Notes: generated by a model from the sequence alone, not told the origin. A stretch of 64,000 nucleotides of DNA from Actinoplanes sp. NBC_00393 (GCF_036053395.1 NZ_CP107942.1:8705001-8769000); one strand, 5' to 3'. Counted from the first letter of the stretch, positions 8,852 to 17,785 are shown. Translations and numbers: made by a program.

Positions 8852-9882
8852 GCGGAGGCACGGTGGCGTCGCTGCCCGAGGGGCTCCTGGACGGTGGGGT
8901 CTGGTTCCGGGTGGAGGAAGCCAGCTCGGCGTCGGCCGTACGCCGGGCGGCCGAACGCCTCGCCGCCGCGCTGGCGATGCCGGAGAAGCGGGTGGCGGAT
9001 CTGTCGATCGTCGCCGCCGAGGCTGCCGGCAACCTGGTCAAGCACGCTGATCAGGGCACCATTCTGGTCCGGGCGGTGCGGACCACCGAGCAGGCCGGTG
9101 TCGAGCTGATCGTGGTCGACAGCGGACCCGGGATGGCTGACGTCCAGCGGGCGATCGGCGACGGGCACTCCACTGCGGGCACGCTCGGGATAGGGCTCGG
9201 CGCGATCCTGCGCCAGGCCAGCCGGTGGGATCTGCACTCGGTGCCGGGCAAGGGGACCGTCCTGGCCGTGCAGGTGTGGCCGGCCGAGGTCCCGGAGCCG
9301 GAGTGGGCGGCAGGTCTGACCCGGCCGCTCACCGGCGAGACGGTCAGCGGTGACGCGTACGCGGTCCGGGAGATCGCCGACCGCCGGCAGATCCTGGTCT
9401 GCGACGGCCTGGGCCACGGCGGGCTGGCCGCGGCCGCTGCGCAGGAGGCGGTACGCGCATTCCGGAAGGCGCCACCCGGTCCGCCCGCGGTGCTGGTGGA
9501 GGCGCTGCACCGGGCTCTCGGGCACACCCGCGGCGCCGCGCTCGCGGTCGCCGAGCTGGACAGTGCGGCCGGCCTGGTCCGCTACGCCGGCCTGGGCAAC
9601 ATCTCCGGCACGGTGTTCGGGGTGGACGGCACGCGGCGCGGCATGATCTCGATGCCCGGCATTGCCGGCCATCAGCGGCGTCAGGTCCGGGAGTACGACT
9701 ACCCGCTCGCCCCCGACGCGCTCGTGGTGATGCACACCGACGGCGTCGTGGACCGCTGGACCCCGGCGGGGTATCCGGGTCTGTTCACCCGATCGCCTGA
9801 AGTGATCGCCGCCACTGTCTTGCGCGACGCGGGCACCCGGCGCGACGATGCCGGCGTGCTGGTGGCCAGGTCGTCGTCGTGA
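8848..9882 (+). CDS. HATPase-SpoIIE fusion: anti-sigma kinase-like plus RsbX-like phosphatase
   Basis: A 344-residue two-domain protein. Residues ~15-145 form a second RsbT/RsbW-type ATPase (EAAGNLVKHAD, DSGPGM, GTLGIGLGAILRQ). Residues ~155-340 form a small SpoIIE-type PP2C domain with metal-binding Asp in VSGDAYAV and CDGLGHG, closest in size to RsbX, the feedback phosphatase that resets RsbR and RsbS. ATG 8848 overlaps the rsbT stop. Kinase and phosphatase modules in one chain, directly after rsbT, suggest a reset enzyme for the stressosome. Substrates are inferred. Confidence 0.87.
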   Translation: MSGGTVASLPEGLLDGGVWFRVEEASSASAVRRAAERLAAALAMPEKRVADLSIVAAEAAGNLVKHADQGTILVRAVRTTEQAGVELIVVDSGPGMADVQRAIGDGHSTAGTLGIGLGAILRQASRWDLHSVPGKGTVLAVQVWPAEVPEPEWAAGLTRPLTGETVSGDAYAVREIADRRQILVCDGLGHGGLAAAAAQEAVRAFRKAPPGPPAVLVEALHRALGHTRGAALAVAELDSAAGLVRYAGLGNISGTVFGVDGTRRGMISMPGIAGHQRRQVREYDYPLAPDALVVMHTDGVVDRWTPAGYPGLFTRSPEVIAATVLRDAGTRRDDAGVLVARSSS

Positions 9883-11225
9883 CCGCCGCGCCGTTGATGA
9901 AAATGCGCCTGCGGGTGGAGCAGGACATCTTCGTGGTACGGCAACTGGGCCGGGAGGTCGCCCGCGCGGTAGGAATGGAGTCACAGGACCAGACCCGGAT
10001 GGCGACGGCGCTCAGTGAGGTGGGCCGCGTGTTGCTCGCCGCAGGGCGGCACGCCGATGTGGCGTTCACCGTCGAGCCGTACGGGGTACCAAGTCTGCAG
10101 GTGACTTTGACGCATTCCGCGCCCGGCGAGGCGGTTCGGCTGGCTGAGCAGTTGCAGCAGGTCGGCCGCCTGGTCGACACGATGGAGGTCGACGATGGTG
10201 GTACCGGAACGGTTGTCCGGATGGCTCGGCGGTTGCCGCCGGGTGCACCCCGGCTGACCCCCGGTCGCATGGAGGAGATCCGTGCCGGGTTGGCTCAGCA
10301 CGTGCCCGGCAGTCCTCTGGACGAGCTGGCGGTGCAGAACCAGCAGCTCATCGCCGCACTTGACGAGGTGCGGGCACAACGCGACGACCTGGCCCGGCTC
10401 AACGCCGAGCTGGAGGAGACCAACCGCGGGGTGATGGCTCTCTATCACCAGCTCTCCGAGGAGCTGGAGGAGACGAACCGCGGGGTGGTCGCGCTCTACG
10501 CCGAGCTGGACGAGAAGTCGGTGCAGCTGCGCGCGGCGAGCGAGGCGAAGAGCCGGTTCCTGGCCAACGTCAGCCACGAGCTGCGGGCGCCGGTCACCGC
10601 GATCATCGGGCTGGGGAGGTTGCTCACCGACTCGGCTTCGGACGAGCTGACCGCCGAGCAGCGCCGCCAGGTGGAGCTGATCCGTACCTCGGCGAGTGAC
10701 CTGCTCACCCTGGTGAACGGTCTGCTCGACCTGGCCAAGGCGGAGGCCGGCCGGATCGAGCCGAACTGGTCCGACGTGGACCTCAAGGCGATGTTCGGGC
10801 AGCTGCGCGGGACGTTGCGCCCACTGGCCACCCGGCCCGAGGTGGACTTCGTGGTCGAGGACCCGGCTGTGCCGGTGCTGCGCAGCGACGAGGTGCTGCT
10901 CGCCCAGGTGCTGCGCAACCTGCTGACCAATGCGATCAAGTTCACCGAGTCCGGCACGGTGCGGTTGAGTGCGGGGATCGCCGGGGACGACGTCGAGTTC
11001 GTGGTCGCCGACACCGGAACGGGCATCCCGCCGGAGCTGCACGAGCGGATCTTCGAGGAGTTCTATCAGGTGCCCGGGAGCAAGCCGGTGAGCGGCAAGG
11101 GCACCGGGCTCGGTCTGCCCTACGCCCGCCGGCTGGCCGGCATTCTCGGCGGTGGCCTGCGGGTCGACTCGGTGCCCGGTGAGGGCAGCACATTCACCCT
11201 TCGCTTGCCGGCCGAGGCCTCATGA
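9879..11225 (+). CDS. Sensor histidine kinase with RsbT-like N-terminal domain
   Basis: A 448-residue soluble kinase. Residues ~10-120 resemble RsbT (EQDIFVVRQLGREVARAVG) but the N-box asparagine and the DxGxG box are missing, so this domain probably does not bind ATP. A coiled coil with the duplicated motif ELEETNRGV follows (145-225). HisKA comes next with His233 in SHELRAP, then HATPase_c (NLLTNAIKF, DTGTGIP, GTGLGLPYARRL). No membrane segment is present. It overlaps both neighbours by four bases. It likely phosphorylates the receiver of the next gene and could dock onto the stressosome through its pseudokinase domain. Confidence 0.88.
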   Translation: MTAAPLMKMRLRVEQDIFVVRQLGREVARAVGMESQDQTRMATALSEVGRVLLAAGRHADVAFTVEPYGVPSLQVTLTHSAPGEAVRLAEQLQQVGRLVDTMEVDDGGTGTVVRMARRLPPGAPRLTPGRMEEIRAGLAQHVPGSPLDELAVQNQQLIAALDEVRAQRDDLARLNAELEETNRGVMALYHQLSEELEETNRGVVALYAELDEKSVQLRAASEAKSRFLANVSHELRAPVTAIIGLGRLLTDSASDELTAEQRRQVELIRTSASDLLTLVNGLLDLAKAEAGRIEPNWSDVDLKAMFGQLRGTLRPLATRPEVDFVVEDPAVPVLRSDEVLLAQVLRNLLTNAIKFTESGTVRLSAGIAGDDVEFVVADTGTGIPPELHERIFEEFYQVPGSKPVSGKGTGLGLPYARRLAGILGGGLRVDSVPGEGSTFTLRLPAEAS

Positions 11226-12772
11226 AGAACGTGCAGCCCTCGGCGCGAGCCACCGTACTGGTCGTCGATGACAGCGCGACGAAACGGTACCTGCTGGTCA
11301 GCTGGCTGACCCGGGCCGGTTTCACGGTGCTGGAGGCGGAGACCGGCGGGGAGGCGCTGACCAAACTGCTCGAGTTCGAGACGGACCTCGTCGTTCTGGA
11401 CGTGAAACTGCCGGACATGAGCGGTTTCGAGGTCTGCGAGCGGATCAAGACCGATCAACGGTACGGCGTACTGCCGGTCGTGCACGTCTCCGCGCACGCG
11501 GTGGATGTGGGTGACCGTACCCAGGGTCTGAACCGCGGGGCGGACGCGTACCTGGTGGAGCCGATCGAGCCGGACGAGCTCATCGCGACCGCGCAGGCCG
11601 TGCTCCGCTATTACCGCGCCCGGCAGCGGGCCGAACTGCTCGCCGAGCGGATGGTCCGGCTGGCCGAGACCACGCTGGCGATCAACTCGGCCCCAACCCT
11701 GACCACGCTGCTCGCGGCGGCCGCCGAGGGCGCCCGCGACATCTTCGGCGGGCCGGTCGTGGTGGTCGCGGAGACCTCGGAGGGCGAGAGCCTGGCGGCG
11801 GTCGGCAAACCCGCATCGGTACGCCCGTGGGCGGTCCCGGTCCACCGGGTGGCGGTGGGTTCGCTGGTGCGCACCGACGACGCGGCGGACTGGGACGTGA
11901 CGGAGTGGCCGGCCGACGAGGCGGTGGCGGTGGCGGCGGCACGGCTGCGCGCGGACCGGCCGCCGGTCTACGTGGTGGCACCGGGTAGCACGCAGACGCC
12001 GGGCTTCCCGGTGTTGCGGCAGCTCTCCCAGGCGGTCGCGGCGGCGGTCGAGGCCCAGCGGTCCTTCGACGAGGAGCACCGGATCGCGGTTACTCTGCAG
12101 CGCAGCCTGTTGCAGTCGCGGCTGCCCGAGGTCCCGGGCGTGGAGCAGGCCGTCCTGTATGAGCCGGCCGGCGCGCAGACCGAGGTGGGCGGCGACTTCT
12201 ACGAGCTGACCGTGCTGAACGACCAGTTGCTGGTGGCGATCGGGGACGTGGCCGGGCACTCGTTGCACGCGGCGACGGTGATGGCGGAACTGCGGCACGC
12301 GGTCCGCGCCTACGCCGTCGAGGGGCACCCGCCGGGCGCTGTTCTGGAGCTGGTCAACCGCTTCATGCGTACCGTGCTGCCGTCGGACTCCGCGACCCTC
12401 TGCCTGCTCACGCTCGATCCGGCGACCGGCCGGATCCGGATGGCCGGCGCCGGCCACCTGCCGCCGCTGATGCATGTCGACGGTGAGGTGCGGTTCCTGG
12501 AACCGCGCGGCCCGCTGCTCGGCCTGGACGCGCCGCGCCGGGCCGAACTGGAGCTGACCCTGCCGCCGGGCGGCACGCTCGTGCTTTACACCGACGGGCT
12601 GATCGAGCGCCGGGACGCGGACATCGACGTGGGGCTGGCCGCGCTGGCCGCCTGCGCTGCCGAGGTGGAGGACGACCTCGACGCGTTCTGCCGTCGGCTG
12701 CTCACCCAGCTCGCCGGTGCCGGCGAGCAGGCGGACGACATCGCGGTCGTCGCGCTGCGCCGCACCGCCTGA
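11222..12772 (+). CDS. Response regulator with SpoIIE-type PP2C output
   Basis: A 516-residue protein: receiver (residues 11-125), a degenerate GAF-like middle, and an RsbU/SpoIIE phosphatase (residues ~320-515; GGDFYEL, GDVAGHS, YTDGLIERRD). Such proteins dephosphorylate STAS antagonists, for example the one encoded at 6661-7014. The phospho-acceptor is Asp60 (LVVLDVKLPD), but the conserved switch lysine is replaced by Glu113 (YLVEPIEP). The last gene of the operon, it overlaps the kinase gene by four bases, so the pair joins two-component and partner-switching signalling. Confidence 0.9.
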   Translation: MKNVQPSARATVLVVDDSATKRYLLVSWLTRAGFTVLEAETGGEALTKLLEFETDLVVLDVKLPDMSGFEVCERIKTDQRYGVLPVVHVSAHAVDVGDRTQGLNRGADAYLVEPIEPDELIATAQAVLRYYRARQRAELLAERMVRLAETTLAINSAPTLTTLLAAAAEGARDIFGGPVVVVAETSEGESLAAVGKPASVRPWAVPVHRVAVGSLVRTDDAADWDVTEWPADEAVAVAAARLRADRPPVYVVAPGSTQTPGFPVLRQLSQAVAAAVEAQRSFDEEHRIAVTLQRSLLQSRLPEVPGVEQAVLYEPAGAQTEVGGDFYELTVLNDQLLVAIGDVAGHSLHAATVMAELRHAVRAYAVEGHPPGAVLELVNRFMRTVLPSDSATLCLLTLDPATGRIRMAGAGHLPPLMHVDGEVRFLEPRGPLLGLDAPRRAELELTLPPGGTLVLYTDGLIERRDADIDVGLAALAACAAEVEDDLDAFCRRLLTQLAGAGEQADDIAVVALRRTA

Positions 12773-12799
12773 CTCTCGCGGATCCATCGACCGGCCTCC

Positions 12800-12829
12800 T
12801 TGACGGCGGCTATTCACTCAGTGAATAGT
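12800..12829 (+). promoter_or_regulatory. Promoter and palindromic operator of the padR operon
   Basis: A perfect inverted repeat CTATTCACTCAGTGAATAG (9-bp arms, one-base centre) lies at 12810-12828. TTGACG at 12800-12805 is a good -35 box and AATAGT at 12824-12829 a fair -10 box, 18 bases apart, with the palindrome between and over them. The start of transcription would fall at or next to the ATG at 12837, implying a leaderless mRNA. The obvious binder is the PadR protein encoded next. Confidence 0.8.
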
Positions 12830-12836
12830 AGCGGCC

Positions 12837-13373
12837 ATGTCCACCGCACACGTCCTGCTGGGTCTGCTCGCCGCCGGGCCACGGCACGGCTACGACCTCA
12901 AACGAGCGCACGACGAGCGCCTGCCCCAGGCCAAACCGCTGGCGTACGGGCAGGTCTACTCCACGCTCGGCCGCCTGGAGCGGGACGGTTTCGTCGAGCA
13001 GTCCGGGCAGGACCAGGAGGGCGGCCCGGAGCGTACGTCGTACGTGCTGACCGAAGCCGGCCGGACCCGGCTCGACGACTGGCTCACCGAGGTCGAGCCG
13101 CCGGCGCCCCACGTGACCAGCGCGCTGTTCAGCCGGGTGGTCGTCGCGCTGCTGGCGGCCGACGCCGACCGGGCCCGGGCGTACCTGACCTCGCAACGGG
13201 CCGCGCACATGACCCGGCTGCGCGAGCTGACCTCGATCAAGACCACCCCTGGCGCCACCGTCGGCGACGTGATCGCCGCCGACTACGCCATCGGGCACCT
13301 CGACGCCGACCTGCGCTGGTTGCAGACCACGCTGGCCCGGGTCGCCGACCTACAGAAGGAAGTGACGGCATGA
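12837..13373 (+). CDS. PadR-family transcriptional repressor
   Basis: A 178-residue regulator. The N-terminal winged helix is typical (HVLLGLLAAGPRHGYDLKRAHDE, YGQVYSTLGRLERDGFV, TSYVLTEAGR) and the C-terminal helical part serves for dimerisation. PadR proteins commonly repress adjacent exporter genes until a toxic ligand binds. The ATG is eight bases from the palindrome described above and there is no ribosome site, which fits a leaderless transcript. It overlaps the ABC ATPase gene (ATGA). Confidence 0.92.
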   Translation: MSTAHVLLGLLAAGPRHGYDLKRAHDERLPQAKPLAYGQVYSTLGRLERDGFVEQSGQDQEGGPERTSYVLTEAGRTRLDDWLTEVEPPAPHVTSALFSRVVVALLAADADRARAYLTSQRAAHMTRLRELTSIKTTPGATVGDVIAADYAIGHLDADLRWLQTTLARVADLQKEVTA

Positions 13374-14050
13374 CGTTGCTTACTGGCACGGGGATCACCA
13401 AGAGCTACGGCAACACACCGGCACTGCGCGGGGTCGACATCACGGTCGGGGAGGGCGAGATCGTCGCCGTCACCGGGCCGAGCGGCTGCGGCAAGTCCAC
13501 GCTGCTGCACTGTCTGGCCGGCATCCTGCGGGCCGACGACGGCGAGATCCGCTATCGGGACCAGGACATCGGGCTCTGGTCCGAGACAGCCCGGTCGCGG
13601 TTGCGGCGTACCGATTTCGGGGTGCTGTTCCAGTTCGGGCAGATGGTGCCCGAACTGACCGCCGCGGAGAACGTCGCCCTCCCGTTGCTTCTCGCCGGTT
13701 CGGGGCGGCGAGAAGCACGGGCGGCGGCGCTCGTCTGGCTGGACCGGTTCGGGGTGGCCGACCTGGCCGACAAGCGGCCCGGGGCGATGTCCGGCGGGCA
13801 GCAGCAGCGTTGCGCGGTCGCCCGGGCGCTGGTCACCGAGCCACGGGTGGTCTTCGCCGACGAGCCGACCGGCGCGCTGGACCAGCTCAACGGGGAACAG
13901 GTGCTGGCCGCGATGGTCCAGGCGGTGCGCGAGCAGGGCACGGCGGTCGTGCTGGTCACGCATGAGGCGCCGATCGCGGCGTACGCGGACCGGGAGATCG
14001 TGCTCCGCGACGGTGCCATCGACCCGACCGGCCTCGGAGTGACGCCGTGA
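13370..14050 (+). CDS. ABC transporter ATP-binding protein (MacB/LolD type)
   Basis: A 226-residue ATPase with Walker A GPSGCGKST, Q-loop FQFGQMVPELT, signature MSGGQQQRCAVARAL, Walker B VVFADEPTGALD and H-loop VTHE. It is the LolD/MacB/FtsE class that works with FtsX-like permeases, as encoded next. ATG 13370 overlaps the padR stop and its end overlaps the permease start. Confidence 0.93.
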   Translation: MTLLTGTGITKSYGNTPALRGVDITVGEGEIVAVTGPSGCGKSTLLHCLAGILRADDGEIRYRDQDIGLWSETARSRLRRTDFGVLFQFGQMVPELTAAENVALPLLLAGSGRREARAAALVWLDRFGVADLADKRPGAMSGGQQQRCAVARALVTEPRVVFADEPTGALDQLNGEQVLAAMVQAVREQGTAVVLVTHEAPIAAYADREIVLRDGAIDPTGLGVTP

Positions 14051-15579
14051 AGCCGTCCACCCTGGTCCGGCTCAGCCTGGCCGGGAACCGTACCGATCGG
14101 CTGCGGACTGTGCTGACGGCCGGGAGTGCGGCGCTGGCCGCGCTGGCGTTGCTGGCGGCCGCGACGGTCGCGTCGATCCGGGGCGGCGAGTGGATCGACG
14201 ATCCGGACGGCATGCGGGTCATGGGCCCGGGCGCCGACTACTCGAACGCGCTGCTGGCCGAGGCCGGTCTGCGCCCCGGAGTGATCTTCATGCTGGTCAT
14301 GCTCGCCCTGCCGGTGCTGGCGCTGGCCGGGCAGTGCATCCGGCTGGGTGCGCCGGCCCGGGACCGGCGGCTCGCCGCGCTCCGGCTGGGCGGGGCGACA
14401 CCCGGGCAGGCGGTCCTGATCGCCGGGGCCGAGACCGCGGCGGCCGCGCTGCTCGGCTCGATCGCCGGCTTCGCCGTCTTCCTCGGGCTTCGGGAACTGC
14501 TCGACTTCCGCAACGGTCAGGGCCAGTTGGTGCTCCCGGTGGATGTCCTGCCGAACCCGGTTCTCATCGTCGTCGCCCTGCTGCTGGTGCCGCTGCTGGC
14601 CGGCGGGATCGGGGTGCTGCTGATGCGCCGCGTGGTGATCACCCCGCTGGGCGTGGTCCGGCGGAACCGGGAGGACGGGCCGGGACCAGGGCCGGGCCTG
14701 CTCATCGCGGTCGGGCTGCCGCTGTTCGTGTTGCCGAAATTCCTTCCGTCGAGCGTCCAGCTGCCGGACTGGGCGCCGCTCGCCTTCATGGGCGTCGGAG
14801 TGCTGCTCGTGATGCTCGGCGTGGTGCTGGGCACCGGGTGGATCTCGTACACGTCGGGGCGGCTGCTGCGCCGGTACGGCCGGGGTGCGGCGACGCTGCT
14901 CGCCGGTGGCCGGTTGATGACCGATCCGTGGAACGGGAGCCGGACGCTCGCTGCCCTGCTGGGCGCGGTCGTGGTCGGGGCCGGGACGCTGGGCTACTGG
15001 GCGCAGCTCGCGACCGAGTTCCGGGCGGCAGAGCAGTACAACGCCATGATCGACCCGAATGCGACGTCGTCGATCGGCTTCGCCAGCGACAACGAGTTCT
15101 ACTTCGGCGCGTTGCGGCTGATCATGATCGCGGTGATCCTGGCGATGGTGGTCGCCGCGGCCGGGGTGCTGGTCGCGTTCGTCGAGGGGATCGTGGCGCG
15201 GCGACGGGCGTACGCGGCACTGACCGCCACCGGGGTGCCGCGCCGGACCCTGCGACAGGTGCTGCTCTGGCACACCTTCGTGCCGCTCGTGCCGGCCGTG
15301 CTGCTGGCCCTCGTCTCCGGCGCGGCGCTGTTCCGGCTGGTCGGCACCGAGGTGCGGCACGGCGGCCCGCGCGAGGAGTGCATCGATCCGATGGCGGACT
15401 ACGCCACCTGCGCCAAGCAGACGTTCGTCGACCCGCTGCTCGTGGTGCCGATCCCGATCCCGCTGCAGCAACTCCTCCTGCTCGGCGGGGGCGCGCTGCT
15501 GGCGATGCTCATCGTGGTCGGGATCGGGGCGATGGTGCTGCGGTCCAGCACCGATCTCGAGGAATTGCGGGTGGGGTGA
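14047..15579 (+). CDS. FtsX-like ABC transporter permease
   Basis: A 510-residue membrane protein with about ten hydrophobic segments in two FtsX-like halves separated by extracytoplasmic loops, one with cysteines (REECIDPMADYATCAKQ near residues 440-455). GTG 14047 overlaps the ATPase stop. With the ATPase it forms an exporter or a mechanotransmitting complex; PadR control suggests response to a drug, antibiotic or envelope-active compound. Substrate unknown. Confidence 0.88.
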   Translation: MKPSTLVRLSLAGNRTDRLRTVLTAGSAALAALALLAAATVASIRGGEWIDDPDGMRVMGPGADYSNALLAEAGLRPGVIFMLVMLALPVLALAGQCIRLGAPARDRRLAALRLGGATPGQAVLIAGAETAAAALLGSIAGFAVFLGLRELLDFRNGQGQLVLPVDVLPNPVLIVVALLLVPLLAGGIGVLLMRRVVITPLGVVRRNREDGPGPGPGLLIAVGLPLFVLPKFLPSSVQLPDWAPLAFMGVGVLLVMLGVVLGTGWISYTSGRLLRRYGRGAATLLAGGRLMTDPWNGSRTLAALLGAVVVGAGTLGYWAQLATEFRAAEQYNAMIDPNATSSIGFASDNEFYFGALRLIMIAVILAMVVAAAGVLVAFVEGIVARRRAYAALTATGVPRRTLRQVLLWHTFVPLVPAVLLALVSGAALFRLVGTEVRHGGPREECIDPMADYATCAKQTFVDPLLVVPIPIPLQQLLLLGGGALLAMLIVVGIGAMVLRSSTDLEELRVG

Positions 15580-15584
15580 GGCTC

Positions 15585-15614
15585 AGCGCCCGCATCCGCC
15601 CGGATGCGGGCGCT
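15585..15614. terminator. Hairpin terminator between ABC permease and oligopeptidase genes
   Basis: AGCGCCCGCATCCG pairs perfectly with CGGATGCGGGCGCT. It lies just past the permease stop and about 60 bases past the stop of the convergent oligopeptidase gene. It has no T run. Confidence 0.7.
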
Positions 15615-15673
15615 TCGGCCCGGTGTTGCAGGTGGTCGCTTGGGGAAGCGGGGACTTCTCGTCGTGCGTACTC

Positions 15674-17785
15674 TCAAACGGTCTTGATGGTGTCCAAGAT
15701 CCACGCGACGTTGAAGGCCTCTTCCTTCCAGGAGTCGTAGCGGCCGCTGGGGCCGCCGTGGCCGGCGCCCATCTCGGTCTTGAGCAGGTAATCGCCCTCG
15801 GGGGCGACCGCGCGCAGGCGCGCGACCCACTTGGTGGGCTCGTGGTACAGCACGCGGGTGTCGTTGAGGCTGGTCACCGCAAGAATCTTGGGGTACGCCT
15901 GCTTCGTGACGTTTTCATACGGGCTGTAGGACTTCATGTAGCTGTAGACCTCGGCTGATTCGAGCGGGTTGCCCCACTCCTCCCACTCGGTGACGGTGAG
16001 TGGCAGGCTCGGGTCCAGGATCGAGGTGAGCGGGTCCACGAACGGGACCTCGGCCAGGATGCCGGCGAACGACTCCGGCGCCAGGTTGGCGACCGCGCCC
16101 ATCAGCAGGCCGCCGGCCGAACCGCCGCGGGCGACCAGCCGGTCCGCCGAGGTCCACCGGCTGCGGACCAGGGCCTTCCCGCAGGCGACGAAATCGGTGA
16201 AGGTGTTCTTCTTCGCCAGCATCTTGCCGGTCTCGTACCAGCGGCGGCCGAGCTCGCCACCACCGCGGACGTGCGCGATCGCGAAGACCACGCCGCGGTC
16301 GAGCAGGCTCAGCCGGGCGATCGAGAAGTACGGATCGATGGAGTGCTCGTAGGAGCCGTATCCGTAGAGCACGGCGGGCGCGGAACCGTCCCGCGGGGTG
16401 CCCTTGCGCGCCACGATCGAGATCGGCACGCGAACACCGTCCTCGGCGGTCGCCCACTCCCGGAACTGCTCGTAGTCGGCCGGATCGTAACCGCCGAGCA
16501 CCGGCTTCTGCTTACGCAGCGTCATGGCTCGGCTGATCAGGTCGACGTCGTACACCGACTCGGGGGTGACCAGCGAGGTGTAGCTGATCCGGACGGACGT
16601 GGTCTCGTACTCCGGGTTGCCGGCCAGGTGGACGCTGTAGAGCGGCTCCGGGAACGACATGTCGTAGGCGTCGGTGCTGCCGTCGGTGATCACGCGCAGG
16701 CCGGTCAGCCCGTCTCGGCGCAGCGACACCACGATGTGCCGGGCGAAGGCGTCGACCGACTCGAGCCGGGTGCCCGGCTGGTGCGGGATCAGCTCGATCC
16801 ACTCGCCCGGGTTGTCGACCGAGGTGCAGGACAGCGCGAAGTCCTCGGCGTCCAGGTTGTGCAGGATCAGGAACCGGTGGCCGTGGTGCTCCACCGAATA
16901 CTCCACGCCCTGACGGCGCTCGGCGATCAGGGCCGGCTCGGCGGTGGGGTGGTCGGCGGGGATGACGCGTACCTCAGAGGTGATCTTGCTGTGCGCGTCG
17001 ATCACGATGAACTTCTCGCTGCGGCTCAGGTCGACACCGACCCAGAACCGCTCGTCCGCCTCCTCGTAGACGACGGTGTCCTCGGTGCTGCCGATCGTGT
17101 GCCGCCACACCCGGTTGGGCCGCCAGGCCTCGTCGACCGTGATGTAGAACAGCGTGCCCGCGTCGGCGGACCAGGCGCTGCCGTAGAACGTGTCCTTCAC
17201 CTCGTCGGCCAGCACCTCGCCGGTCCGCAGGTTCTTCACCCGCAGCGTGAAGCGTTCGTCGCCGGCGAAATCGGTGGAGAAGGCGAGCCAGTCGCCGTCC
17301 GGGCTGACGTCGAACGTGCCCAGCGCGAAGAACTCCTTGCCCTCGGCCAGCTCGTTGCCGTCGAGCAGGATCTCCTCGCCCGGCTTCTCCCCGTCGAGCG
17401 GGGGCGCGGTCTCGCCCGGGCGCACCGGGACGCGGCAGTGGATCCCGTACTGCTTGCCCTCGACGGTTCGCGTGTAATACCAGTACTCACCCTTGCGGCT
17501 GGGCACCGACAGATCGGTCTCCTGGGTCCGGTTCTTGATCTCCTGGAAGATCGTCTCGCGGAGCCCCTCGAGATGCGCGGTCGCCTGCTCTGTCCAGGCG
17601 TTCTCCGCCTTCAGGTGGGCGATGGTCGCGGGATCGTCTTTGTCCATCAGCCAGGCGAACTCGTCGGTGACCGTGTCGCCGTGGAACGTGCGCTCGGTGG
17701 GGGCCTGACGAGCAGTGGGTGGGCCGTCAATCGTCACCGGAGACACGTTACCGGCCGATTGGTCCGCGATGAGTTTCTTACACAC
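15674..17785 (-). CDS. ptrB: S9 family oligopeptidase B
   Basis: A 703-residue serine oligopeptidase that cleaves short peptides after basic residues in the cytoplasm. The N-terminal beta-propeller (DEFAWLMDKDDPATIAHLKAEN.., GKEYWYYTR-like GEYWYYTRTVEGKQY) is followed by an alpha/beta-hydrolase with the nucleophile in GGSAGGLLMG, Asp in TSLNDTRV and His in GAGHGG. GTG 17785 is chosen because GAGGGAGG lies about six bases upstream; an ATG at 17800 is open but would place that ribosome site inside the gene. A LexA-like box lies at 17801-17816. Confidence 0.9.
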   Translation of the reverse strand: MCKKLIADQSAGNVSPVTIDGPPTARQAPTERTFHGDTVTDEFAWLMDKDDPATIAHLKAENAWTEQATAHLEGLRETIFQEIKNRTQETDLSVPSRKGEYWYYTRTVEGKQYGIHCRVPVRPGETAPPLDGEKPGEEILLDGNELAEGKEFFALGTFDVSPDGDWLAFSTDFAGDERFTLRVKNLRTGEVLADEVKDTFYGSAWSADAGTLFYITVDEAWRPNRVWRHTIGSTEDTVVYEEADERFWVGVDLSRSEKFIVIDAHSKITSEVRVIPADHPTAEPALIAERRQGVEYSVEHHGHRFLILHNLDAEDFALSCTSVDNPGEWIELIPHQPGTRLESVDAFARHIVVSLRRDGLTGLRVITDGSTDAYDMSFPEPLYSVHLAGNPEYETTSVRISYTSLVTPESVYDVDLISRAMTLRKQKPVLGGYDPADYEQFREWATAEDGVRVPISIVARKGTPRDGSAPAVLYGYGSYEHSIDPYFSIARLSLLDRGVVFAIAHVRGGGELGRRWYETGKMLAKKNTFTDFVACGKALVRSRWTSADRLVARGGSAGGLLMGAVANLAPESFAGILAEVPFVDPLTSILDPSLPLTVTEWEEWGNPLESAEVYSYMKSYSPYENVTKQAYPKILAVTSLNDTRVLYHEPTKWVARLRAVAPEGDYLLKTEMGAGHGGPSGRYDSWKEEAFNVAWILDTIKTV

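Noticed and set aside
13552..15471. 639-codon open frame antisense to the ABC transporter genes
   Set aside because: Gln/His/Arg-rich low-complexity product; the plus strand has a coupled ATPase and FtsX-like permease with all motifs.
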